The translations under genes were made by a program, and so were the position numbers. The notes beneath the pieces are model-generated. The model was given only the letters and a program-made list of their open reading frames with translations, was not told the origin of the DNA and searched no databases. A stretch of 64,000 bases of DNA from Hydrogenophilus sp. (GTDB lineage: Bacteria > Pseudomonadota > Gammaproteobacteria > Burkholderiales > Thiobacillaceae), in the NCBI GenBank assembly GCA_020725265.1, contig DYFK01000003.1, positions 62,001 to 126,000 of the forward strand, in the 5' to 3' direction. Positions 1 to 9,600 of the stretch are shown here, piece by piece. Numbering within the stretch: position 1 is the first letter of the stretch; the number at the start of each line of letters is the position of its first letter.

Positions 1-242
1 GCGGCCGTGTCCGTCACCGCCCGGACCACGTCCGGATCGGCGTGACCGAGAATCAGCGGCCCCCAGGAACCGACGTAATCGAGATAGCTTTTGCCGTCCG
101 CGTCCCACACCCGGCTGCCCTGCCCCCGGCTGAAGAAACGCGGCGTGCCGCCGACCGAGCGGAAGGCGCGAACCGGCGAATTGACGCCGCCGGGGATGAA
201 TTGCTGGGATTGCGCGAAGAGTTCGTCGTTACGGGATGTCAT
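1..242 (-). CDS. hemL: Glutamate-1-semialdehyde 2,1-aminomutase, N-terminal part (runs off the left edge)
   Basis: About 80 N-terminal residues are visible on the minus strand, starting at an ATG and cut by the window edge. They include [31 protein letters not shown] and ILGHADP, which are diagnostic of HemL. HemL is a PLP enzyme that turns glutamate-1-semialdehyde into 5-aminolevulinate in the C5 tetrapyrrole pathway. The PLP lysine lies outside the window. The start codon sits inside the end of thiE (14-base overlap), so the gene is co-transcribed and probably translationally coupled with thiD-thiE. This gene order is common in Betaproteobacteria. Confidence 0.95.
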   Translation of the reverse strand, partial: MTSRNDELFAQSQQFIPGGVNSPVRAFRSVGGTPRFFSRGQGSRVWDADGKSYLDYVGSWGPLILGHADPDVVRAVTDTA

Positions 243-876
243 GTCGGTTCCTTGCGTGTTGCTCGATCAATTCCACGAATTTCCGGCTCGCCAAACCGGG
301 ATCGGCGGCCTCGTACAGCGCCGAGATCACCGCCACCAGATCGGCGCCGGCGGCGAGCGGTTCGGCGACGTTGGCCAGCGTGATGCCGCCGATCGCGCAC
401 ACCGGCAGGCCGGTTCGGCGACGGGCGGCGGCCAGCACGGCCGGATCGAGCCGGCGCGCCGACGGCTTGGTCGGCGAGACGAAACAACTGCCGAAGGCGA
501 GGTAATCGGCGCCGGCGGCGGTGGCGGCATCCGCGCGTTCCAGGCTCTGGTAGCACGAAGCGCCCAGCATTCTACCGGCACCCAGGCGTCGCCGGGCCTC
601 GGCGAGCGCGCCATCGTCCTCGCCCAGATGGACACCGTCGGCCTCGGCGAACAACGCCAGCTCGATATCGTCGTTGACGATCAGACGGGCACCGAAGCGA
701 CGCGTCAGGCCGCGCAGGGCTACCGCCTGTTCCTGGCGATGGCAGGGGCTGGCGATCTTGTTGCGGTATTGCAGGACACGACAGCCGGCGGCCAGGATCG
801 TCTCGGTCGCGGCCAGCAGCGCGCGGGTATCGCCCCAGTCCGGGGTGATGGCGTAAAGGCCGCGCGGCAACACCAT
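229..876 (-). CDS. thiE: Thiamine-phosphate synthase
   Basis: The 215-residue product is a TIM-barrel enzyme joining HMP-pyrophosphate and thiazole phosphate to make thiamine monophosphate in the cytoplasm. It begins [13 protein letters not shown] and carries the family motifs [16 protein letters not shown] and [12 protein letters not shown] chose the ATG four bases after the thiD stop. Another ATG 18 bases upstream (base 894) would overlap thiD by 14 bases; neither has a clear Shine-Dalgarno sequence, so coupling to thiD is likely. The gene is second in the order thiD, thiE, hemL. Confidence 0.93.
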   Translation of the reverse strand: MVLPRGLYAITPDWGDTRALLAATETILAAGCRVLQYRNKIASPCHRQEQAVALRGLTRRFGARLIVNDDIELALFAEADGVHLGEDDGALAEARRRLGAGRMLGASCYQSLERADAATAAGADYLAFGSCFVSPTKPSARRLDPAVLAAARRRTGLPVCAIGGITLANVAEPLAAGADLVAVISALYEAADPGLASRKFVELIEQHARNRHDIP

Positions 877-880
877 CCGG

Positions 881-1747
881 TCACGACCGGTCATCGCCGC
901 GCAGCCAGTGAAAGCGATCCGGAATGAACTGGCCCATGCCCGGCCGCTGCGCGTGCCGGAGCGCCAACCAAGTGTACTTCTGTGCCTCGCGGGCGGCTTC
1001 GGCGACATCCTGTCCACGCGCCAGCAGCGCCGCCAGCGCCGAAGCCAGGGTGCAACCGGAACCGTGGTAAGACCCCGGCAGGCGCTCCCAATCCAGCCGG
1101 TGGACGACGCCGCGTGTGTTGTAGAGGGTATTGCGGACCTGGGCGCCAGCCTCATGGGCACCGGTGATCAACACGTACTCGCTACCCAGATCGATGAGCC
1201 GGCGCGCGCACTCGATCAACCCCGGTTCGTCATGTTCCTCGTCCGGATCCTCGGCCAGCCGGCGCGCCTCGATGCTGTTCGGCGTCAACACCGTCGTCTG
1301 CGGCAGCAACAGATCGCGCATCGCCTCGATCAATTCCTCGCCGGCCAACGGATCGCCACGCCCCGACGCCAGCACCGGGTCCAGCACCAGCGGCACGTCC
1401 GGGTAATCGGAGACCACCTCGGCGATCGCCGCCGCCGCCTCGACGCCACCGAGCATGCCGATCTTGATCGCCGCCACCGGCATGTCTTCCAGCACACTCC
1501 TGGCCTGATCCGCGATCCATTCGGGATCGATCGGCAGATAGTCGTCGACGCCGACCGTATCCTGGACCGTGATCGCGGTCACCACCGACAGTGGATGGCA
1601 ACCCAGGCTGGCCAACGTCAGCACGTCGGCCTGCAGGCCGGCGCCCCCGGTCGGATCGGTGCCGGCGAAGACCAGGACAGCGGGAAGGGGCAGGGACCAA
1701 GCCGGCAGCGAAGCGACGGACGGGCCGGATACGGACATGGATGACAT
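881..1747 (-). CDS. thiD: Hydroxymethylpyrimidine/phosphomethylpyrimidine kinase
   Basis: The 288-residue ribokinase-fold enzyme phosphorylates HMP and HMP-P for thiamine synthesis. Visible motifs are FAGTDPTGGAGLQADV near the N-terminus, AIKIGMLGG, LVLDPVLASGRGDPL, TVLTPNSIEAR and the C-terminal anion-hole motif GSYHGSGCTLASALAA. The chosen ATG has AAGGG about ten bases upstream; an in-frame ATG three codons later is possible. No TPP riboswitch was recognised in the 144 bases before the gene. It is the first gene of the thiD-thiE-hemL unit and is divergent from the pil-associated operon. Confidence 0.95.
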   Translation of the reverse strand: MSSMSVSGPSVASLPAWSLPLPAVLVFAGTDPTGGAGLQADVLTLASLGCHPLSVVTAITVQDTVGVDDYLPIDPEWIADQARSVLEDMPVAAIKIGMLGGVEAAAAIAEVVSDYPDVPLVLDPVLASGRGDPLAGEELIEAMRDLLLPQTTVLTPNSIEARRLAEDPDEEHDEPGLIECARRLIDLGSEYVLITGAHEAGAQVRNTLYNTRGVVHRLDWERLPGSYHGSGCTLASALAALLARGQDVAEAAREAQKYTWLALRHAQRPGMGQFIPDRFHWLRGDDRS

Positions 1748-1891
1748 CGGGGAAACCCTTGGCGCGGGCGGGAAGAATCGGCAGAATCCAATTTTCACAC
1801 AAGAAGCGGCTTCCCGGACGGCGCGCGGGAGCGCAAGGCGCGGCCGGAGCCGGTTTCCCGGGTGGGTCTGGTCTTGAGAAGGAGGAGCAGC

Positions 1892-3067
1892 ATGCGTTGG
1901 TTCGCCATCCTGATCGCGACGCTGGCGTTTCACGTCCACGCCGACGAAGCGTTGATCTTCAACGTCACCCTGGACTACGACCAGGAACGCGACCACGTCG
2001 CCACCCAGTCGGTCTTCAACGATCTCACCAAACATCTTTCCGCCACGGTCGGACGCCAGGTCAAGCTGGTCATGACCCAGAACGCCGAACGTGTCGGCGA
2101 ACGCATCCGCACCGGCAGTTACGCCATGCTCCTGGCCCCCGCGCAACTGGTCGGCCTGGCCATGCGCAATGGCTACACGCCGGTGGCCAAAACCGAGGAT
2201 GAAGCCCGCGTGGTTCTGGTCGGCAACCGCAAGGCCAATATCGCCAGTCTGGACAACGCGCGCGGCAAGCGCATCGCCCTGCCACACCGCGAATCGCTGG
2301 TGACCTACATGGTCAACGGCGAAATGAACGCCAAGGGCCTGGCGCCTGCCAGCTATTTCGGCCAGATCATGCACATGAACCAATACGGCGCCGTGCTCTA
2401 CGCCATGGAAATCGGCCAAGCCGACGTCGCCGCCTCCAAGGAAAACATGATCAAGGCCTGGCTGGAGAAAAACCGCGACGCCGCCGTGATCGGCCAGTTG
2501 CCATCGGTGCCCTCGGCCGGCGTGGTGGTCAACGACAAGCTTGGCGAAGCGCTCAGGGATCGCATCCGGGTCGCCTTCACGACCATCGATCCAGCCCTGG
2601 AAAAGCGCCTGACCCGCATCCGCCTGAGCGCCTTCGACCCAGCCGACACCGCCGATTTCGAATTCGTCTCGACACGCGGCTTCTACACCCCCGAAGTGCT
2701 GCCCGGCGGCACCATCGCCACCGCCCAGCAGGTCAAGCGGCTGATGGACCAGGGCGTCAAGCTGTTCGACGTGCGTCCGGCCGCGCATTATCGGGAGGGC
2801 CACATTCCCGGCGCCGTCAACGTCACCTACCAGATGAACAGTCCCAAGGAAGTCGAATACGACGACAGCGTCGACGCCTTCGACATCGGCCGCTTGCCGC
2901 AGGACAAGAACACGCCGATGATCTTCCAGTGCAACGGCGCGGAATGCTGGTATAGCTACAAGGCGGCCCGCTACATGATCAAGCGCGGTTACAAGAAGAT
3001 TTACTGGTTCCGCACCGGCCTGCCGGCCTGGAAAGGGGCCGGATACCCCGTCCAGCGCGGCACCTGA
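1892..3067 (+). CDS. Exported PhnD-like binding protein fused to a rhodanese domain
   Basis: The 391-residue protein has a signal peptide (MRWFAILIATLAFHVHADEA). A periplasmic phosphate/phosphonate-binding (PhnD-like) domain spans roughly residues 17-255, and a C-terminal rhodanese domain roughly 280-385. The rhodanese active-site loop reads CNGAECW (residues 347-353). This cysteine-x4-cysteine-tryptophan arrangement resembles the CXXCW rhodanese-like proteins seen with PQQ-dependent catabolism rather than the classic CxxGxR loop. A strong AGGAGG ribosome-binding site fixes the start. The gene ends 25 bases before pilG, so it is probably the first gene of the pil-chp operon. Ligand and role are unknown: the family suggests a small oxyanion or sulfur compound, and the position suggests an input to twitching chemosensing. 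Both are inference. Confidence 0.85.
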   Translation: MRWFAILIATLAFHVHADEALIFNVTLDYDQERDHVATQSVFNDLTKHLSATVGRQVKLVMTQNAERVGERIRTGSYAMLLAPAQLVGLAMRNGYTPVAKTEDEARVVLVGNRKANIASLDNARGKRIALPHRESLVTYMVNGEMNAKGLAPASYFGQIMHMNQYGAVLYAMEIGQADVAASKENMIKAWLEKNRDAAVIGQLPSVPSAGVVVNDKLGEALRDRIRVAFTTIDPALEKRLTRIRLSAFDPADTADFEFVSTRGFYTPEVLPGGTIATAQQVKRLMDQGVKLFDVRPAAHYREGHIPGAVNVTYQMNSPKEVEYDDSVDAFDIGRLPQDKNTPMIFQCNGAECWYSYKAARYMIKRGYKKIYWFRTGLPAWKGAGYPVQRGT

Positions 3068-3092
3068 GCCGCGCGTCTTGCTAGGAGGAAAC

Positions 3093-3488
3093 GTGGACGA
3101 AGCCAACGATCTGGCCGGTACCAAGGTCATGGTGATCGACGACAGCAACACCATCCGGCGTAGCGCCGAGATCTTCCTGCTCAAAACCGGTTGCGAGGTG
3201 ATCCTTGCCGAGGATGGGTTCGACGCGCTCGCCAAGATCGCCGATCATCAGCCACAGGTGATTTTCGTGGACATCATGATGCCGCGCCTGGACGGCTACC
3301 AGACCTGCGCGCTGATCAAGAAAAACCCGCGCCTGCGCGATACGCCGGTGATCATGCTGTCGAGCAAGGACGGACTGTTCGACCGCGCGCGTGGCCGTCT
3401 GGTCGGCTCCGACGAATACCTCACCAAACCCTTCACCAAGGACACCCTGCTGGAAGCGGTGCGCCGACACCGTCCCAAATCCGCCTGA
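3093..3488 (+). CDS. pilG: Twitching motility response regulator PilG
   Basis: The 131-residue stand-alone receiver domain has the acidic pair in VMVIDDSNTIRR, the phospho-acceptor D60 in FVDIMMPRLDG, and the lysine in YLTKPF. The length and NTIRRSAEIFL signature match PilG, which acts in Pil-Chp signalling to drive type IV pilus extension and cAMP signalling. The start is assigned to GTG because AGGAGG lies four bases before it; a TTG five codons upstream would put that ribosome-binding site inside the gene. It is followed at 26 bases by pilH. Confidence 0.92.
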   Translation: MDEANDLAGTKVMVIDDSNTIRRSAEIFLLKTGCEVILAEDGFDALAKIADHQPQVIFVDIMMPRLDGYQTCALIKKNPRLRDTPVIMLSSKDGLFDRARGRLVGSDEYLTKPFTKDTLLEAVRRHRPKSA

Positions 3489-3514
3489 CCCCGGATCAAC
3501 CGCAAGGAAACGAC

Positions 3515-3880
3515 ATGCCGATCAAGAAAGTGCTGGTCGTCGACGACTCCCCGACCGAGCGATTCTTTCTCACCGACCTGCTGCGCAAGCAGGGCTATGA
3601 CGTCCTTACCGCCGAGAACGGCGAGCAGGGCGTCGCCACCGCCAAGGCCGAACAACCGGACCTGATCCTGATGGACGTGGTGATGCCCGGCCTCAACGGC
3701 TTCCAGGCCACCCGCCAACTCTCCAAGAGCCCGGACACCCAGGCCATTCCGGTCATCATGTGCACGACCAAGGGCCAGGAAACCGATCGGGTCTGGGGCA
3801 TGCGCCAGGGTGCCAGCGATTACATCGTGAAGCCGGTGGTGGCGGACGAATTGCTGGCCAAGATCAAGGCTCTCGGCTGA
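3515..3880 (+). CDS. pilH: Twitching motility response regulator PilH
   Basis: The 121-residue CheY-like receiver begins MPIKKVLVVDDSPTERFFLT. The phospho-acceptor is D54 in LMDVVMPGLNGF, and the conserved lysine is in YIVKPV. In Pseudomonas, PilH counterbalances PilG and favours pilus retraction or acts as a phosphate sink. AAGGA precedes the ATG. Its TGA stop overlaps the ATG of pilI by one base, so the pair is translationally coupled. Confidence 0.92.
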   Translation: MPIKKVLVVDDSPTERFFLTDLLRKQGYDVLTAENGEQGVATAKAEQPDLILMDVVMPGLNGFQATRQLSKSPDTQAIPVIMCTTKGQETDRVWGMRQGASDYIVKPVVADELLAKIKALG

Positions 3881-4431
3881 TGGCCGGCCTCGACGGCACG
3901 CCCGACACCGAGTCCAGGCGCGAACAGGAAAGCCTGCGCGACTTTCAGTCGCGTCTCGCCGAACGGCTCGCGCTCGCCGAAACCGGTGCCGCCGGCGGCG
4001 CATCCCGGCTCGGATTCATCGCCGGTGGCCGACACTGGCTGGTCGCGCTCGACCAGATCAACGAAGTCGTGACCCTGCCCGGACTGACCGAAGTCCCGTG
4101 GGCACGCCCCTGGTTCGTCGGCGTCGCCAGTGTGCGTGGCTCGCTCTATGGCTGCACCGATCTGGCCGCCTACCTGGGGCTGGCCGCTCCCATTCCCAAA
4201 GGCGAGGTCCGTCTGCTGCTCGCGCACCCGCGCCATGGCATCAACGCCGCCCTGCGCATCGATCGCGCGCTCGGCCTGCGCGCGCTCGACAAGCTCACTC
4301 CCGAGCCCGGCGTGGCCGACGCGCCAGCCTGGCGACTGGGCGACTGGCGCGACGAGAACGGCCAGGTCTGGACCGAAATCAGTCTGGAAAACCTGGTTAC
4401 CACGCCTGAATTCATGGATGTGACCGCCTGA
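3880..4431 (+). CDS. pilI: CheW-like adaptor PilI
   Basis: The 183-residue protein has a CheW fold from about residue 40, with [18 protein letters not shown] and [18 protein letters not shown], the usual CheW surface for binding chemoreceptor and kinase. About 40 charged residues precede it. By position between pilH and pilJ it should link the PilJ receptor to the PilL/ChpA kinase. The start overlaps the pilH stop by one base. Confidence 0.9.
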   Translation: MAGLDGTPDTESRREQESLRDFQSRLAERLALAETGAAGGASRLGFIAGGRHWLVALDQINEVVTLPGLTEVPWARPWFVGVASVRGSLYGCTDLAAYLGLAAPIPKGEVRLLLAHPRHGINAALRIDRALGLRALDKLTPEPGVADAPAWRLGDWRDENGQVWTEISLENLVTTPEFMDVTA

Positions 4432-4507
4432 TGCGGCGGCCCCGCAAATAGCCGCCGAGAGACCGCGAGACGGCCAACGGCGCATCGAAAACACGAGGGG
4501 ACAGACA

Positions 4508-6592
4508 ATGGCAATCAAGAAGCCCGATTTCGACATCGGCAAAACCTTCGGCGGCCTCGGCCGTGTCATGGAACGCTGGTCCGAACTCGACCCCGAGCGC
4601 ATCCCCCTGCTCAATCGCGTGCCCGTGGAAAAGCGGCGGCCACGCCTGCTCGCCACCCTGCTGATCACCCTGATCCTGGCCGGCGTCCTGATCATCTGGT
4701 ACGTCATCCAGGTCGGCAACCGGGCCGAATACATCGAGATTTCGACCCGTCTGCAAATGCAGTCCCAGCGCTACACCAAGACCGCCCAGCAGGCGGTGCT
4801 CGGCAACCGTGACGCCTTCGTCCAGCTCGACGAAAGCCGCAAGGATTTCGCCGAAGGTCTGGACACCCTGATCAACGGCGGCGCCGGCGTTCCCGGCTCG
4901 CCACAGTACATCCAGTCCGATCTGGCGGAATTGAGGAAGCGCTGGGAAGTCTCGCGCGACGACATCAAGGCCCTGGTCGACGAACAGGCGGTCCTGATCG
5001 AACTCGGTCGGTCGCTCGCGGAAGTCAACCAACGCAACAGCGAGCTCCTGGACCTGACCGAACAGGTGATCGCCCTGTTGCCGGGCGAAACCCGCCGCCC
5101 CTGGGCGTTCGCGCACCAGCAGGCGTTGTGGACGCAACGCATGGCCAAGAACGCCAACGCCCTGATCTCCGCCGACCGTATCGATCCGGAAACCGCCTAC
5201 CAGCTCGGTCAGGACGCGCGCACCTTCCGCGAGGTGCTCGACGGCCTGCTCAACGGCAGCGCCAGCCTGGGCCTGCTCGGGGTGACCGACCCGGACGCGC
5301 GCGACAAACTGCTGGAAGTCGACGAAGTGTTCACCCGCTTCGAGCAGCAAATCAGCCTGATCCTGCGCAACATGCCGCAACTGGTCGAAGCCAAGCGCGC
5401 CGCCCGCCAGATCTTCGACGAATCCGAACGCCTGCTGGAAATGACCCAGAAGCTGACCCAGCGCTATCAGGACATGGGCACCGGCGTCTACCTGCTGTTC
5501 GCCATCGCCTTCGCGCTGGCCTCGCTGGCCGCGCTACTGTTGCTGAACGTGATCAACGTGCACGAGGCGCGCCGACGCGCCGACGAGGCTGCGCTGGAAA
5601 ACCAGCGCAACCAGGACGCCATCCTGCGTCTGCTCAACGAAATGGGCGATCTGGCGGAAGGCGACCTGACCGTGCAGGCCACCGTCACCGAGGACATCAC
5701 CGGCGCCATCGCCGACTCGGTCAACTACGCGATCGAGGAACTGCGCAACCTGGTCCAGGGCATCAACCGCGCCGCCGATCAGGTCACCGCCGCCACGTCC
5801 GAAGCCCGCGCCAACTCGGAACGGCTGCTGGCCGCCGCCGAAACCCAGGCCCAGCAGATCGGCGCGACCACCGAGGAAATCGGCCACATGTCGGCCTCCA
5901 TCGCCGAGGTCTCGCAGAACACCGCCGAATCCGCCCGCGTGGCCGATCAGGCCCTGGCCACCGCCCGCAAGGGCGGCGATTCGGTGCGCGGCGCCATCGC
6001 CGGCATGAACGCCATCCGCGATCAGATCCAGGAAACCTCCAAGCGGATCAAGCGGCTGGGCGAGTCGTCCCAGGAAATCGGCGGCATCGTCGACCTGATT
6101 TCCGACATTACCGAACAGACCAACGTGCTCGCGCTCAACGCCGCCATTCAAGCCGCCGCCGCCGGCGAGGCCGGCCGCGGTTTCACCGTCGTCGCCGAGG
6201 AAGTGCAACGCCTGGCCGAACGCTCGGCGCACGCCACGCGCCGGATCGGCAACATCGTCAAGACCATCCAGAGCGACACCCAGGATGCCGTCAACGCCAT
6301 GGAGCAATCGACCCAGGGCGTGGTCGAGGGCACGACCCGTTCCGACGCGGCCGGTGGCGCGCTGACCGAAATCGAATCGGTTTCGGAACAACTGGCGCGC
6401 CTGATCCAGAGCATCTCGGACGCCACCCAGGCCCAGGCCGCCACCGCCGAGCGCATCGCCGGCAACATGCGCCAGATTCTGGAAGTCACCGAACAGGCCG
6501 CCGACGGCGCCCGCGGCAGCGCCGCGTCGGTCGGCGAACTGGCGGTGCTGTCGGACGAACTGAAGGTATCGGTGTCCGGCTTCAAGCTGTAA
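4508..6592 (+). CDS. pilJ: Type IV pilus methyl-accepting chemotaxis protein PilJ
   Basis: The 694-residue inner-membrane receptor has a first membrane helix at about residues 50-72, a mostly helical periplasmic sensor with PilJ-type repeats to about 320, and a second helix at about 322-350. A HAMP segment follows, then a long cytoplasmic coiled coil. The hairpin tip is intact near residue 535 ([19 protein letters not shown]), the region that contacts PilI and PilL. It ends VSVSGFKL, with no pentapeptide tether for methylation enzymes, and no pilK (CheR-like) or chpB (CheB-like) gene is in this cluster. Expected role: sensing pilus or surface cues. Confidence 0.94.
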   Translation: MAIKKPDFDIGKTFGGLGRVMERWSELDPERIPLLNRVPVEKRRPRLLATLLITLILAGVLIIWYVIQVGNRAEYIEISTRLQMQSQRYTKTAQQAVLGNRDAFVQLDESRKDFAEGLDTLINGGAGVPGSPQYIQSDLAELRKRWEVSRDDIKALVDEQAVLIELGRSLAEVNQRNSELLDLTEQVIALLPGETRRPWAFAHQQALWTQRMAKNANALISADRIDPETAYQLGQDARTFREVLDGLLNGSASLGLLGVTDPDARDKLLEVDEVFTRFEQQISLILRNMPQLVEAKRAARQIFDESERLLEMTQKLTQRYQDMGTGVYLLFAIAFALASLAALLLLNVINVHEARRRADEAALENQRNQDAILRLLNEMGDLAEGDLTVQATVTEDITGAIADSVNYAIEELRNLVQGINRAADQVTAATSEARANSERLLAAAETQAQQIGATTEEIGHMSASIAEVSQNTAESARVADQALATARKGGDSVRGAIAGMNAIRDQIQETSKRIKRLGESSQEIGGIVDLISDITEQTNVLALNAAIQAAAAGEAGRGFTVVAEEVQRLAERSAHATRRIGNIVKTIQSDTQDAVNAMEQSTQGVVEGTTRSDAAGGALTEIESVSEQLARLIQSISDATQAQAATAERIAGNMRQILEVTEQAADGARGSAASVGELAVLSDELKVSVSGFKL

Positions 6593-6634
6593 GCGCCGGA
6601 CCGCGCAACCCGCACGCGAATAGGACACATCGCC

Positions 6635-9600
6635 ATGAGCATGGACATGGACTTCGATCTGGGCCCCCTCACCTGGGTCAAGGGCGAGCTGGACAACGCA
6701 CTGGAAGCCGCGCGCGTCGCGCTGGCGGGCTGGAACGGCGAGGACATCACGCCGCTCAAGACCGCCGCCGCGCATCTGCACCAGGTTCGTGGCGCCCTGG
6801 AAATCGTCGACCTGCGTGGCGTCACCCAGGTCACCGGCGAAACCGAACGCCTGCTCGCGGAAATGGAAACGCGCGCGGAACTGCGCGATCGAGACTCCGC
6901 GGAAATCATCCTGCGCGCCATCGCCGCGCTGAAAACCTATCTGGACGGGCTGATGGCCGGCACCCCGCCGATGGAACTCAAGCTGGCCGGACATCTGCAC
7001 GCGCTGGTCACCCGCCGTGGTGGCGAGGCGCCGGCGCCGAGCGAGCTGTTCCACCCCGATACCGACATCCGCGTGCCACGCCCGGCGCCGGAACCCCAGC
7101 TCACCGAGGCCGTCCGCGCCGCCAGCGTTCACGCCGCCCGCCAGCGCTACCAGCTCGGCCTGCTGAAGGTCCTGCGGAACGACGACGCCGCCGCCGGCCT
7201 CGACCAGATGGCCCGGGCGGTCGGCGAAATCGAACGGATCGCTCCCGGCACCGCGCAATACACCTTCTGGTGGAGCGTCGGCGCCCTCATGGATGCCCTT
7301 GAGCGGCGCGCCCAGCCCGCCGATTTCTGGATCAAGCGCCTGTGCGGCCGCGTCGACCTGCAGATGCGCCGGCTCATGGAAGGCTCCCGCCAGCTCGCCG
7401 ACCGCCTGTTCCGCGACGTGCTCTACCACCTTGGCCGGGACGAGGCGGCGGATGGTCGCGCCGCCCAGGCACGCGAACTGTTCCGGCTGCGTAGCCATTT
7501 CCCGGACCGGGCCGACGACGCGCTCACCGCCGAACACCTCGCCCAGCTTGCCGCCCTCAGGGAAAGCCTGGCCACCGCCAAGGACCACTGGATGCGCTAC
7601 TGCGGTGGCGCCCGCGAAAGCCTGGAGGCGTTCAAGCATGGCGTCGCTGGCTTCGTCGAGGCCAGCAGCCGGCTGCCCAATCCGGCCATGCAGTCGCTGG
7701 CGCGCATGGTTCAGGCCGTCACCAAGCGTCTGTCCGGCGACGACGCCACCGCGCAGAACGAAGCCCTGCAACTGGAAATGGCGACCGCGCTGCTGCTGGC
7801 CCAGAACGCCGCCGAACACTACGAGAAGCTGGATGACCAGTTCGGCCGCCAGTGCGAAGCGCTGACCATGCGTCTGCAAGCCGCGATCGACCCCCATTTC
7901 GACACCAGCACGATTCCCGAGGTCGAACTGCTCGACGAAGTCTCGCGCGCCGCCCAGGAAAAACTGGTGGTCTCCCAGGTCGCCCAGGAAATCCAGGTCA
8001 ACCTCAACCAGATCGAGGAAATCCTCGACAAGTTCTTCCGCAACGCCCAGGAACGCGGCGGTCTGCCGATGGTGCCCAGCCTGATGAAGCAGATCCAGGG
8101 CGCGCTCAACATCCTCGAGCTCGACACCGCCGTCTCGCTGGTCGACGAAGCCCTGCGACGCATCCAGCATTTCGCCGAACCGGATGCCCAGATCGCGCCG
8201 GAGAATCTCAACTGGGTGGCCGAGGCCCTGTCGACCCTGGGTCTGTACATGGACAGCCTGCGCTACGGCCGCGACGACAAGCAATCGATGATCCGTCTGC
8301 TGGCCGAGCCGGAAGTCGACATGCCGCGCGAGACCTCGGTGGAGAGTGAAATCCACGCCGAAACCGAGCGCCTCAAGGAATCGGTCTCGCGCTGGGCCGC
8401 CGAAGGCGGCGACGCCGAGGGCCGGGAAGCGCTGCGCGGCGAACTCGGCAAGCTCGTCCGCGACGCCGACCTGATCGGCGACGCCGACCTGCGCGGCCAG
8501 GCCGATGCCGCGCTCAAGGCGCTCAGCGCGGCCGACGCGCCGGAAGCCGTGCGCGAGGCGGTGGTCAACCTCGGCGGCGCGCCCACCGCCGCGCCGGCGC
8601 CGAGCGCGGACAGCATGCGCCTGGCCGCCGCCACCGACGACACCATCGACCGGGAACTGCTCGACACCTACATCGAGGAAGCCAATGAAGTCCTTGGCGT
8701 CATCGCCAGCAAGGTCGCCCGCCTGCACGTCAGCCCCTACGACACCGACGCTTTCACCACCATCCGGCGCGGCTTCCACACCCTCAAGGGCAGCGGCCGC
8801 ATGGTCGGCCTGACCGATCTGGCCGAACTGGCCTGGGAAGTCGAACAGACGCTCAACCTCTGGCTGCGCGACGAACGCGCCCCGGACGCGGCCATGCTGC
8901 GTTTCCTGGAAGACACCGGTAACGCCTTCGAAGTCTGGGTGAACGAACTCGATGAACAGGGTCGTGCCCGCGTCGAGGCCGATCACCTGGCCCGCGCCGC
9001 GCGCGTGTTGCGCGGCGAACAGGTGGCACCGGTGGAGGCCCCGCCCCCAAAGCCTGAAGCCGACGACACGGCCGCCCCGGCCGCGGCCGTCGGCGACGCG
9101 GATGCGGGCACCGGGGCGCCGACGGAAACCGACGTGGCGATGGAACGGGATGGCGGCCAGGACGACGCCGAAGACCATCTCGTCGACATCGGCGGCCATA
9201 AACTGCCCGCGGAACTGTTCGACATCTTTTCCAACGAAGCCGGCAACCGGCTCGACGAACTCGCCGTCGCGGTTTCCGAAATGACTGGCGGCGACCGGCC
9301 GGACGGCTGGGAAGCCTTCGCCCGCGCCGCCCACACTTTGGCTGGCATCTCCCGGACCACCGGTTTCACGCCGCTGGCCGAGGCGGCGCATGCGCTCGAA
9401 CTCTGGGCTGGCGCCTGGCCGGACCGGCACGCGCCACTGGACGAGGACGCCGCGGCGGTACTCGATCGATGCCTGAATACCCTGGCCCGGGCGGTCGAGG
9501 GCATCCTGGCGCGCCGCTATCCCGCGCCGATGCCGGAAATCGACGCCGGCCTGGCGGAGCTCGCCGCCCCCCTCCCCGCCGGCTCGGACGACAAGGCCGC

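Noticed and set aside
1748-1891. TPP riboswitch upstream of thiD
   Set aside because: The conserved THI-box core elements are not present in the 144-base gap.
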